A DNA stretch of 64,000 bases from Wagnerdoeblera intermedia. Its GTDB lineage: Bacteria > Pseudomonadota > Alphaproteobacteria > Rhodobacterales > Rhodobacteraceae. The stretch's first letter is position 1; each line of letters opens with the position of its first letter. Below the pieces are notes generated by a model, which did not search any database, was not told the origin of the DNA, and saw nothing but the letters and a program-made list of their open reading frames with translations. The stretch lies in assembly GCF_042647465.1 (NCBI RefSeq), contig NZ_JBHRVN010000006.1. The stretch is one strand, 5' to 3'. The position numbers were made by a program, and so were the translations under genes. Positions 28,174 through 35,769 of the stretch are shown one piece after another.

Positions 28174-29600
28174 CAGCCCTTTTCTCCCTGACCGCGCGCA
28201 TAGAGATCCTCATAGCGGATGATGTCATCCTCGCCGAGATAGGCGCCGGTCTGCACCTCAATCAGCACCATGGGCACTTTGCCGGGGTTCTCGAGACGGT
28301 GTTTGGCGCCAAGGGGCACATAGATCGACTGGTTTTCCGTCACGAGGCGGATCTCTTCTTCCACGGTGATCCGCGCGGTGCCTGAGACCACGATCCAATG
28401 CTCGGCGCGGTGGACATGGCTTTGCAGGCTGAGGGCCGCGCCGGGTTTGACGACGATGCGTTTGACCTGAAAGCGCTCGCCAAGCGCCAGGGTTTCAAAA
28501 TGCCCCCAGGGCCGCTGGTCCTGAGAGAATTTCTCGGCCTGACGCACGCCGCGGGCGCGCAGGGTGTCCACCGCAAGCTTCACATCCTGCGCCCGCGAGC
28601 GGTCCGCCACCAGAACCGCATCGGGCATGGCCACCGCGATCAGGTTCTCCACCCCGATCCCCACCAGCTCCAGCCCCGGAGATTCCGAGCGCAACAGGCT
28701 GTCTTTGCAGTCAATCGCCGTCACCGCGCCAAAGGTCACCACACCCTGGCTGTCGCCCGGCAGTTCATCGGCGACCGCAGACCAGCTGCCCAGATCATTC
28801 CAGCCCGCCGAGAAGGGCACCACGGTCAGATTATCCGCCCGCTCCATCACCGCATAATCGATGGAATCCGAGGCGACTTCCTGCCAGGGGGCCTCGGCCA
28901 GACGCAGGAAATCGAGGTCCCGCACGGCCTCGGCCAGCGCCTGTTCCACCGGCGCGATCATCTGCGGGGCATGGGCCTCAAAGGCTTTGCGCAGCGCATC
29001 GGCGCGGAAGAGGAAAATCCCTGCGTTCCACAGGAAATTCCCCGCCGCCAGCATCTCAGCCGCCCGGCCCGCATCGGGTTTTTCCACAAAACGCGTCAGC
29101 GGCACCGGATCCGTCGTGGCAGGGCCTTCGCATTCCAGCCAGCCATAGCCCGTCTCGGGCGCGGTGGGGGTGATGCCGAAAGTGACCAGCCGCCCGGCCT
29201 CGGCCGCAGGAACCCCGCTGCGCACCGCGGTCTGAAAGGCGGCGGTGTCGGGGATCACATGATCTGAAGGGGCCACAAGGATCAGCGCCTCCGGGTCGCT
29301 TTGCGCCAGATGCAGCGCCGCCGCGAGGATCGCAGGTGCTGTGTTGCGTGCCGCAGGCTCCAGCAGGATGCGGCCTTTGCTTCCGGCCGCCTGCATCTGC
29401 TCTGCCACCAGGAAACGGAAATCGGGGCCGGTCACCACCAGGGCTTCGGCAAAATCCGGGCCCTGCAGCCGCGAGAGCGTCGCCTCAAAGAGGCTCTTTT
29501 GCGGATCGGTCAGCCGCGAGAACTGCTTGGGAAACCCCTTGCGCGACAAAGGCCAAAGGCGGGTCCCCGCCCCGCCGCAAAGTACCACCGGGTAGATCAA
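28173..29600 (-). CDS. manC: Mannose-1-phosphate guanylyltransferase/mannose-6-phosphate isomerase
   Basis: This type II bifunctional enzyme has about 475 residues. The nucleotidyltransferase domain begins IYPVVLCGGAGTRLWPLSRK and includes FPKQF and FVEKPDAGRA. The C-terminal cupin domain carries RPWGHFE, SLQSHVHRAEHWIVVSGTA and YVPLGAKHRLENPGK, the isomerase metal-site motifs. I favour a TTG start at 29600, preceded by GGAG, because homologues begin just before PV-LCGG; an ATG at 29645 would add 15 residues. It produces GDP-mannose together with the phosphomannomutase downstream. Confidence 0.92.
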   Translation of the reverse strand: MIYPVVLCGGAGTRLWPLSRKGFPKQFSRLTDPQKSLFEATLSRLQGPDFAEALVVTGPDFRFLVAEQMQAAGSKGRILLEPAARNTAPAILAAALHLAQSDPEALILVAPSDHVIPDTAAFQTAVRSGVPAAEAGRLVTFGITPTAPETGYGWLECEGPATTDPVPLTRFVEKPDAGRAAEMLAAGNFLWNAGIFLFRADALRKAFEAHAPQMIAPVEQALAEAVRDLDFLRLAEAPWQEVASDSIDYAVMERADNLTVVPFSAGWNDLGSWSAVADELPGDSQGVVTFGAVTAIDCKDSLLRSESPGLELVGIGVENLIAVAMPDAVLVADRSRAQDVKLAVDTLRARGVRQAEKFSQDQRPWGHFETLALGERFQVKRIVVKPGAALSLQSHVHRAEHWIVVSGTARITVEEEIRLVTENQSIYVPLGAKHRLENPGKVPMVLIEVQTGAYLGEDDIIRYEDLYARGQGEKG

Positions 29601-29982
29601 GTGTTTCTCCACATCTTGATATAAATATCTCATCAACCTGCCCATGGATGCGCATTCAGCGTCCCGGGTGCCGCAGCAAACCTTTCAAAGGTTTACCATA
29701 TCTGGTCTTAACCAAAAACACGGCATTTTTGGAAACCTCTTCATCCGACATCCCGCCCTGCAGCCACACAATTTCATCTGAGCTGCGAACCTGCAGACAC
29801 TGATGTTACTGATGCCTGGCAAAAGGCGTGGGCGAATTCGTCGCCTGCTACAGCAATTACTACAAATTCTGAGACCATGCAGCAGCGCCGATCTTTTTAT
29901 TTGTCCAGCCAGAAAACTACATATCCGGTGGGTTGGGAAAAAGGTATGAGCCCCAATCCTGATGAGCAGATCATCGCCCATC
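29601..29982. other. Intergenic stretch with decayed sequence
   Basis: No complete gene is seen. AAACCTTTCAAAGGTTT near 29680 is a small palindrome. The only recognisable coding trace is the epimerase remnant at 29822-29872. The junction between the sugar genes and replicon 3 lies here. Confidence 0.6.
29822..29872 (+). pseudogene. Epimerase 3' remnant
   Basis: The frame KGVGEFVACYSNYYKF plus stop matches the end of the epimerase at 26760-26815 (RKGVAEFVAWYRAYYAR). A trace of the preceding PxTDV motif is visible about 15 bases upstream. It is a relic of a second, related epimerase gene, placed between manC and replicon 3. Confidence 0.65.
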
Positions 29983-30765
29983 TCAGGCAGACATCTCTTC
30001 ATCATCAGGCTCATGCAGGGTGGAATAGGCCAGCCGCCGACCGTCGATGTCCTTCATGGACCATGCCAGCGTAATCGCCTCAACCTTGCGCCCGACTTTC
30101 ACCGGTTCAAAAGCGACGCTGAAGTCCGCAAGCTTGTTCACCTCATCCACGGCGGGCGTGATCGCGAATTTCAGCAGGTTGGAATAGGTATCGAGCTTAC
30201 CCGCAGGGACCCCCAGCAGCAGGCGGAACTGCTCCAGCGGGAAGGTCTCGGAGTGGACGTAGGAAAGCCGTGCGCGCTTGGCGATCAGTTCGTAAAGCGC
30301 CAGCGCATATTTGCTCGACATCGCCCGGATCACATCAAGCTGCAGCTTTGCGAAGATCTGGCTGTCTGAGAGTATGGCCACCAGCCGGGGGTCGAATTCA
30401 TAGGTCAGATAGCCGCTCTCTTCATCGCGGCCGATGGTTGAATAGCCTAGGAGCGGTATCAGATCATCTTCGTTGCGATCCAGATGGGTGAAGGAGATGA
30501 AGGTACTCATCAGATCAAGCACATGTTTGCGCACGCGCCCTTTCCCTTCATCGGCATATTTCAGCTCTGACAGCGGCACCCGGAATTTATGGTGCGGCTT
30601 CGCCATATCCGGGCCATGCGCATGGTGCAGAAGAAGGTTATAGATGCGGCGCGCATTCAGAGGCAGCTTTTCCGCCCCATAGATCTCAATCAGCTCAGAA
30701 GCCTTGAGCATTTCCCCACGCTCAGGCCGCTGCTCCAGTGTGAGGATGATGTTTTTCTCGGACAC
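29983..30765 (-). CDS. Replication initiator protein, Rep_3 family (replicon 3)
   Basis: This 260-residue initiator is of a different subgroup from rep1 and rep2. Family motifs are GEMLKASELIEIYGAEKLPL, ARRIYNLLLHHAHGPDM, LTYEFDPRLVAILSDSQIFA, SSKYALALYELIAKRARL and FRLLLGVPAGKL. It is intact. The array of 17-bp iterons lies upstream of its start, on the high-coordinate side. Its first codons (TCCGAGAAAAACATC) resemble a degenerate iteron, echoing the internal iteron of rep1 and rep2. No partition genes are adjacent. Confidence 0.92.
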   Translation of the reverse strand: MSEKNIILTLEQRPERGEMLKASELIEIYGAEKLPLNARRIYNLLLHHAHGPDMAKPHHKFRVPLSELKYADEGKGRVRKHVLDLMSTFISFTHLDRNEDDLIPLLGYSTIGRDEESGYLTYEFDPRLVAILSDSQIFAKLQLDVIRAMSSKYALALYELIAKRARLSYVHSETFPLEQFRLLLGVPAGKLDTYSNLLKFAITPAVDEVNKLADFSVAFEPVKVGRKVEAITLAWSMKDIDGRRLAYSTLHEPDDEEMSA

Positions 30766-30831
30766 GTCTGAACCGTAGTTTTACCAATACAGGATAGCTA
30801 CGGAATGAGAGGGGCACAAGCGAAGCGGAAC

Positions 30832-31089
30832 CCGTAGTTTTTGCTCGGAAGTCCGCCCCGAGACTGCTTAAACCCGTAGTTTTTGCTCGGAGAGATGTTG
30901 GAAAATCCCTTGTTTTATTGACGAAGCACTGCCCGGCAGACCTCAAAACTACGGTTTTGCCGAGCAAAAACTACGGATAAGAATTTTCACCCCCACTGCC
31001 GAGCAAAAACTACGGCTACCCGAGCAAAAACTACGGTTTACCCCCGTTTTTCCGAGCAAAAACTACGGTTTTCCGAGCAAAAACTACGG
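30832..31089 (-). repeat. Replicon 3 iterons
   Basis: CCGAGCAAAAACTACGG occurs five times exactly on the plus strand (starting 30960, 30999, 31020, 31052, 31073) and twice inverted (30832-30848, 30874-30890). Partial copies lie at 30943-30957 and 30775-30786. Pairs 30999/31020 and 31052/31073 are 21 bases apart. Nearby AT-rich and purine-rich sequence (31100-31165) could be the unwinding region. Confidence 0.92.
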
Positions 31090-31447
31090 GTTAGCGTCAA
31101 AAAAGCCTTATTTCATTGGCCCAAAACGGGCATGAAGAAAGAAGATAAAAGAAGAAAGAAGAGAGGATCCGGCTTTCTTTATAGGGTGACATATATAGTG
31201 TCACCCTAACTACAGATGACAACCGAGAGCCCTCAAGGCTGACGTGGAAAGCCCTGTGAGGCTCGCACCAATCCTGCCGGAACTTCAGCCAAAGATGCTC
31301 AAGTTTTGAGCCTTAAGCCGGACAGGTTTCTGAACTAGTCTCACGACACAACAGAAAGTCCTCACCCAAAATCCTGCAAAGAACTGAGAAAATCAGACAA
31401 CTCGACCCGTAAAACCTTAGCTTTTTGACTGATCTGTCGAACTGGAA
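31090..31447. other. Gene-free stretch between replicon 3 and peptidase operon
   Basis: No coding frame is convincing here. It holds an A/G-rich run (31130-31165) and the palindrome at 31182-31208. The remainder shows no structure I can name. Confidence 0.6.
31182..31208. repeat. Perfect 10-bp inverted repeat with AT centre
   Basis: TAGGGTGACA and TGTCACCCTA flank TATATAG. The dyad is perfect and lies 90 bases beyond the last iteron of replicon 3. It could be an operator, a resolution or nick site, or a boundary of the replicon. No T-run follows, so a terminator is unlikely. Confidence 0.6.
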
Positions 31448-31506
31448 AGATCAGGCTGATCCCTCAACCATTGCCTGATCTATGCAAAAAACGGATGAAC
31501 CATCCG
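31448..31506 (+). promoter_or_regulatory. Likely control region of the peptidase operon
   Basis: Two dyads lie 70-130 bases upstream of the first gene: AGATCAGGC...GCCTGATCT (31448-31481, spacer 16) and CGGATG-AAC-CATCCG (31492-31506). A TTGACT at about 31427 could be a -35 element. The second dyad has the size of a LysR-type site, and a LysR gene lies at the far end of the cluster. The link is inferred. Confidence 0.5.
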
Positions 31507-31574
31507 ATATTTGCATTAGACGTCTCCCCTATCCTTTCTGAAGCTCAGCAGAACTTCCTTGAGAGGGGCCAGGA

Positions 31575-32522
31575 ATGACGCAAGCCGAATGTGAGACGCT
31601 GCGCCTGTCGCGCGACTCCGGCCACGAATTACACATTGAACGTCACGGGCGCAGGGGCGGGGTTCCGACCGTCATTCTCCATGGCGGTCCCGGAGCAGGG
31701 CTGGTTCGCAGCGCATTGAATACGCTCGACCCTGAGCGTCATGACGTGGTGCTCTTTGACCAGCGCGGTTGCGGGAAGTCGACGCCGCTTGCTTCACTTG
31801 AGGCCAATACGACCGCGCATCTGATTTCTGATCTCGAAGCGATCCGCGAACTAATGGGCTTTGAGCGCTGGTTTGTCATCGGCGGCTCCTGGGGCAGCAC
31901 CCTCGCGCTGGCCTATGCTCAGGCCTGTCCGGAACGGGTCTCAGCCCTGCGGCTCCATGGGATTTTTCTGGCCGGTGCTCAGGATGTGGACTGGTGGTTT
32001 CACGGCGTGCGCCATGTCTTTCCCGACCACTGGGAGGTTTTTGCAGGCCATGTCAGCCCGGAAGAGCGCGATGATCTGCCCGCGGCCTATTTCCGGCGGC
32101 TGACCTCTGAGGAACCGGGCGTTGCAGAACGCGCCGCCTGGCATCTGAGGAATTTCTCAGCCCGCACCCAGACCTTTGAGCCGGATGAGGCCCATATCGC
32201 CAATCTGCTCTCTTCACCTGAGAAATATCTGCCGGTTGCGCGGCTGTTTACGGCCTACTGCCTGAACAGGGCTTTCCTGCCGGAAGGGGCGCTGCTCGCA
32301 GGCGTCGACCGCATCCGGCATATCCCGGCAGAGATCGTGCAGGCGCGCTATGACATGACCACGCCGGTCCGCTCTGCCTGGGAGCTGCATAAAGCCTGGC
32401 CTGAGGCGGGCTTTCAGATCGTCACGCTCTCCAATCACACCAGCACGCCGGAGATGGTCGCCGCCCTGCGCGACGCCACAACCCGGCTGGCCGATCAGAT
32501 AAGCGAAGTCCCCCATGACTGA
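31575..32522 (+). CDS. pip: Proline iminopeptidase (S33 alpha/beta hydrolase)
   Basis: This 315-residue cytoplasmic aminopeptidase removes N-terminal proline from peptides. The oxyanion motif HGGPG (36-40), DQRGCGKS (62-69), the nucleophile GGSWGS (Ser105), Asp260 (ARYDMTTP) and His288 (SNHTS) make up the expected set. The usual GH before Ser is NH here, a small difference. The ATG follows GAGGGGCCAGGA. The 3' end overlaps the next gene by 8 bases, so it appears to be the first gene of the operon. Confidence 0.9.
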   Translation: MTQAECETLRLSRDSGHELHIERHGRRGGVPTVILHGGPGAGLVRSALNTLDPERHDVVLFDQRGCGKSTPLASLEANTTAHLISDLEAIRELMGFERWFVIGGSWGSTLALAYAQACPERVSALRLHGIFLAGAQDVDWWFHGVRHVFPDHWEVFAGHVSPEERDDLPAAYFRRLTSEEPGVAERAAWHLRNFSARTQTFEPDEAHIANLLSSPEKYLPVARLFTAYCLNRAFLPEGALLAGVDRIRHIPAEIVQARYDMTTPVRSAWELHKAWPEAGFQIVTLSNHTSTPEMVAALRDATTRLADQISEVPHD

Positions 32523-34287
32523 GTTCACCTCCATCGACGCCTGGATGCTGCGCCCGCACCGCAGCGCCCCGGCCCAGGACCCCAAAGGCCAGGCCATCGC
32601 CTATCTCTCAACAGAGAGCGGCCAGCCGCAGATCCATCTGTGGGAGGGAGGCCGCGCGCGGCAGCTGACCGAACATCCTGAGCCGGTGAACAGCTTTGCC
32701 TGGTCGCCGCTCGGGGGGCAGATCCTCTTTACCTCCTGCATCGGCGGGGATGAGCGCTGGCAGCTCTTTCTGCTCGATGTGGCGGGGGGCACCGTCCGCC
32801 CGCTGACCGAAGATCCGATGACGGTGCATATGTGGGGGGCATGGGCTCCCGCTGCGGACCGCATTGCCTTCACATCTAACAGCGACGCAAAGGATATGCT
32901 GGATCTGAAGGTGATGGCCCTTTCAGACGGATCCGTCACGGGGTTGAGCGCAGGTCTGGGCCATCAGGAGGCAATCGCCTTCTCCCCCGATGGCACCGAG
33001 GTGCTGACCCGTCTGATGACCGGCGCGGCCAGCGATCATCAGATGGCCATCGTCTCGCTGACAGACGGCAGCTGCCGCCCCGTTCTGCAGGCCGATCACC
33101 GGGTGAAGGTTACTTCGGCGCGCTTCCTGAAGGCAGGGGGCGGCCTCGCGCTTTGTGACTATCAGGGCGATCACATGGCGCTCTGGCGCTTTGAGGACGG
33201 GGGCTGGGCGGGGGAGTGCCTCCTCTCGGTCCCGGGCCGGGATCTGGATGCCTTCGCCCTGACGCCCGCTCAGGACCGCGCCGTCGTGGCAGTGAATGAG
33301 GAGGGCTACAGCCGCCTGCTGCTCCTGGACCTTGCAGATGGTGCAACCCGCCCGCTGGCGCTGCCCTTTGAGGGCGTGGTCTCGGGCCTGAGCCTGCCGG
33401 GGGATGGCACAAGGCTGCTCTGCTGTCTCACCTCACCGCGCAGCCCCGGCGCGCTCTGGTGGATCCCGCTCGACGGCTCTGCCCCTGAGATGATCCTGGG
33501 CGAAGCGCCAGAGGGTCTGATGCCTGAGACCTGCGCCTTCAGCAGCTTTGATGGCGAGAGGATCCCCTATTTCTTCTACCGCCCCGAAGGGGAGCAGCCC
33601 GAAGCCGGCTGGCCGGTGGTCTTTCTGATCCATGGCGGCCCCGAGATGCAGTATCGCCCGGACTACCGGGGCGATGTGCAGTGGATGCTGCAACAGGGCA
33701 TTGCGGTCGTGGCCCCGAACGTGCGCGGCTCAACCGGATACGGGCGGCGCTTCCATGCCCTTGATGACCGCGAGAAGCGCCATGATGCGCTGGCTGATGT
33801 CACCGCGCTGCGCGCGCATCTGGTGCAGGTAGGACAGATCGATCCGGCCCATTGCGCCATCTACGGGCGCTCCTACGGTGGCTGGATGGTGATGGCGGCG
33901 CTGACCGAGCGGCCTGAGGACTGGACACTCGGGATCAACTTCTACGGTATTGGCAACTTCTTCACCCATCTGCTCGCCACCGGCCCCTGGGCGCGGCAGC
34001 TTCGCGTGGCGGAATATGGCGATCCCATTGCCGACCGCGCGCTTCTGGAGCGCATCTCGCCGATCTTCCAGGCCGCAAACATCCGCGCCCCCCTGCTGCT
34101 CGTGCATGCCGACCGCGACCCTCGCGTGCCGCCGGGGGAAAGCGAGACGATCCATTCCGTGCTCTTCGGCCTTGGCCGGCGCTGCGACTTCCTGCGGATC
34201 GCGCATGCCGGGCACGGTTTCCTGCGGGCAGACCACATCCGCCAGGTTTTCGGCCGCCTGGCCGAAGTCCTCAGCAAAGATCTTTGA
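32515..34287 (+). CDS. S9-family prolyl oligopeptidase-like peptidase
   Basis: This 590-residue serine peptidase has an N-terminal beta-propeller (repeats such as HPEPVNSFAWSPLGGQILFT and AFSPDGTEVLTRL) and a C-terminal alpha/beta hydrolase domain from about residue 335. The catalytic Ser453 is in YGRSYGGW, Asp535 in HADRDPRVP and His567 in AHAGHGF. Such enzymes cleave short peptides, including acyl-aminoacyl or dipeptidyl substrates. There is no signal peptide, so it is cytoplasmic. It overlaps pip by 8 bases and is followed after 11 bases by the M20 gene. Confidence 0.9.
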   Translation: MTEFTSIDAWMLRPHRSAPAQDPKGQAIAYLSTESGQPQIHLWEGGRARQLTEHPEPVNSFAWSPLGGQILFTSCIGGDERWQLFLLDVAGGTVRPLTEDPMTVHMWGAWAPAADRIAFTSNSDAKDMLDLKVMALSDGSVTGLSAGLGHQEAIAFSPDGTEVLTRLMTGAASDHQMAIVSLTDGSCRPVLQADHRVKVTSARFLKAGGGLALCDYQGDHMALWRFEDGGWAGECLLSVPGRDLDAFALTPAQDRAVVAVNEEGYSRLLLLDLADGATRPLALPFEGVVSGLSLPGDGTRLLCCLTSPRSPGALWWIPLDGSAPEMILGEAPEGLMPETCAFSSFDGERIPYFFYRPEGEQPEAGWPVVFLIHGGPEMQYRPDYRGDVQWMLQQGIAVVAPNVRGSTGYGRRFHALDDREKRHDALADVTALRAHLVQVGQIDPAHCAIYGRSYGGWMVMAALTERPEDWTLGINFYGIGNFFTHLLATGPWARQLRVAEYGDPIADRALLERISPIFQAANIRAPLLLVHADRDPRVPPGESETIHSVLFGLGRRCDFLRIAHAGHGFLRADHIRQVFGRLAEVLSKDL

Positions 34288-34298
34288 AGGAACAGTTT

Positions 34299-35726
34299 AT
34301 GCGCAATGAACCCGATATTTTTGCCCAGGTGGACGAACACGCACCGGATCTGATCGGCCTGTCCGACCGCGTCTGGGGCATGCCTGAGATCTGCTACACC
34401 GAATACCGCTCGGTCGCGGAGCACACGGCGATGCTGCGCGAAAAAGGCTTCCGCGTGACCGAGAATGTCGCCGGTATCCCCACCGCAGTGATCGGTGAGG
34501 CCGGTGAGGGTGGCCCGATCATCGCCTTTCTTGGCGAATATGACGCCCTGCCGGGTCTGAGCCAGGAAGCCGGTGTGGCAGAGCCGCGTCCGCTGCCCGG
34601 AAATGGTCAGGGACATGGCTGCGGCCACAACCTGCTCGGCTCTGCGGCGCTGCTGGCGGCCTGTGCGCTGAAAGACTGGCTGGCAGAGACCGGCACCCCC
34701 GGTCGGGTCCGCTATTACGGCTGCCCGGCGGAAGAGGGCGGCGCGGCAAAGAGCTTCATGGCCCGCGACGGGGCCTTTGAGGGGGTAGGGGCCGCGATCA
34801 CCTGGCACCCCTCCTGCTTCAATGAGGTCGCGCCTGCACTCTCGCTGGCCAATACGCGGATGGATTTTGAATTCACCGGCCGTGCGAGCCATGCCGCCGC
34901 CTCGCCGCATCTGGGCCGATCGGCGCTCGATGCGGCGCAGCTGATGTGCACGGGCGTGCAGTATCTGCGCGAGCATATCCCCCAGGAAAGCCGCATTCAC
35001 TATGCCTTCCTGGATGCCGGCGGCGTGGCCCCCAACGTGGTTCAGGCGAAAGCCAAGCTGCGCTTCGCCATTCGCTCGCCGGACCTGCCGGGCATGTTTG
35101 ATCTGATCGCCCGGGTGCAGCGCATTGCGCATGGCGCGGCGATGATGACCGACACGGAAGTCTCGATCTCCACCATGAGCGCGGTGTCGAACCTTCTGCC
35201 GAACCCGCCGCTGGAAGAGGCCATGCAGGCCAATTTTGAGCGCCTGGGCACGCCGGATTACGATGAGGCGGATCGTGAGTTTGCCGCAAAGATCCAGGCC
35301 ACGCTGCAGCCCGCCGATATCGCCAATGCCTGGCGCTCGATCGGGATGGCGCCGCAGCCCGGCAAGGCGCTGGCCGACTTCATCGTGCCGCGCGACACCC
35401 GCCGCGAGCCGATGATCGGCTCGACCGATGTGGGCGATGTCTCATGGATCGTCCCGACGGTTCAGGCCCATGCTGCCACCATCGCCATCGGCACGCCGGG
35501 CCATTCCTGGCAGGTGACGGCCCAGGGCAAGACCCCGGCCGCGCATAAGGCCATGGTCTATGTGGCGAAAGTTATGGCCGCCACTGCACAGGACTGCCTG
35601 ACCAAGCCCGATCTTCTCAGCCGTGCCCGCGCCGATCTCGATGCAAGGCTCGCGGCCTCGTCCTATCAATGCCCGATCCCGGGCGACGTCAAACCGCCGC
35701 TGCAGCCGCGTCCGGCGGACCTCTGA
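34299..35726 (+). CDS. M20-family amidohydrolase/peptidase (AbgB-like)
   Basis: This protein of about 475 residues is a zinc-dependent amidase of the type that includes aminobenzoyl-glutamate hydrolase subunit B and indole-amide hydrolases. Metal-site motifs are GEYDALPGLSQ, GHGCGHNLLGSAAL, CPAEEGGAAKSFM and the late TDVGDVSWIVPT. The dimerisation domain lies between, with FTGRASHAAASPHLGRSALD. ATG 34299 follows GAAGGAAC and is preferred to a TTG at 34284. It is the third gene of the operon. The substrate is probably an N-acyl or peptide amide, but cannot be fixed from sequence. Confidence 0.9.
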   Translation: MRNEPDIFAQVDEHAPDLIGLSDRVWGMPEICYTEYRSVAEHTAMLREKGFRVTENVAGIPTAVIGEAGEGGPIIAFLGEYDALPGLSQEAGVAEPRPLPGNGQGHGCGHNLLGSAALLAACALKDWLAETGTPGRVRYYGCPAEEGGAAKSFMARDGAFEGVGAAITWHPSCFNEVAPALSLANTRMDFEFTGRASHAAASPHLGRSALDAAQLMCTGVQYLREHIPQESRIHYAFLDAGGVAPNVVQAKAKLRFAIRSPDLPGMFDLIARVQRIAHGAAMMTDTEVSISTMSAVSNLLPNPPLEEAMQANFERLGTPDYDEADREFAAKIQATLQPADIANAWRSIGMAPQPGKALADFIVPRDTRREPMIGSTDVGDVSWIVPTVQAHAATIAIGTPGHSWQVTAQGKTPAAHKAMVYVAKVMAATAQDCLTKPDLLSRARADLDARLAASSYQCPIPGDVKPPLQPRPADL

Positions 35727-35769
35727 AAATAATAAAAAACATAACAATACCAACAAGGAGACGGATGGA

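Noticed and set aside
27016..28191. 391-residue plus-strand frame
   Set aside because: It is the antisense of phosphomannomutase, arginine-rich and without motifs, as expected for high-GC shadow frames.
33942..35132. 396-residue minus-strand frame
   Set aside because: It is a shadow of the S9 peptidase and M20 genes with no recognisable domain.
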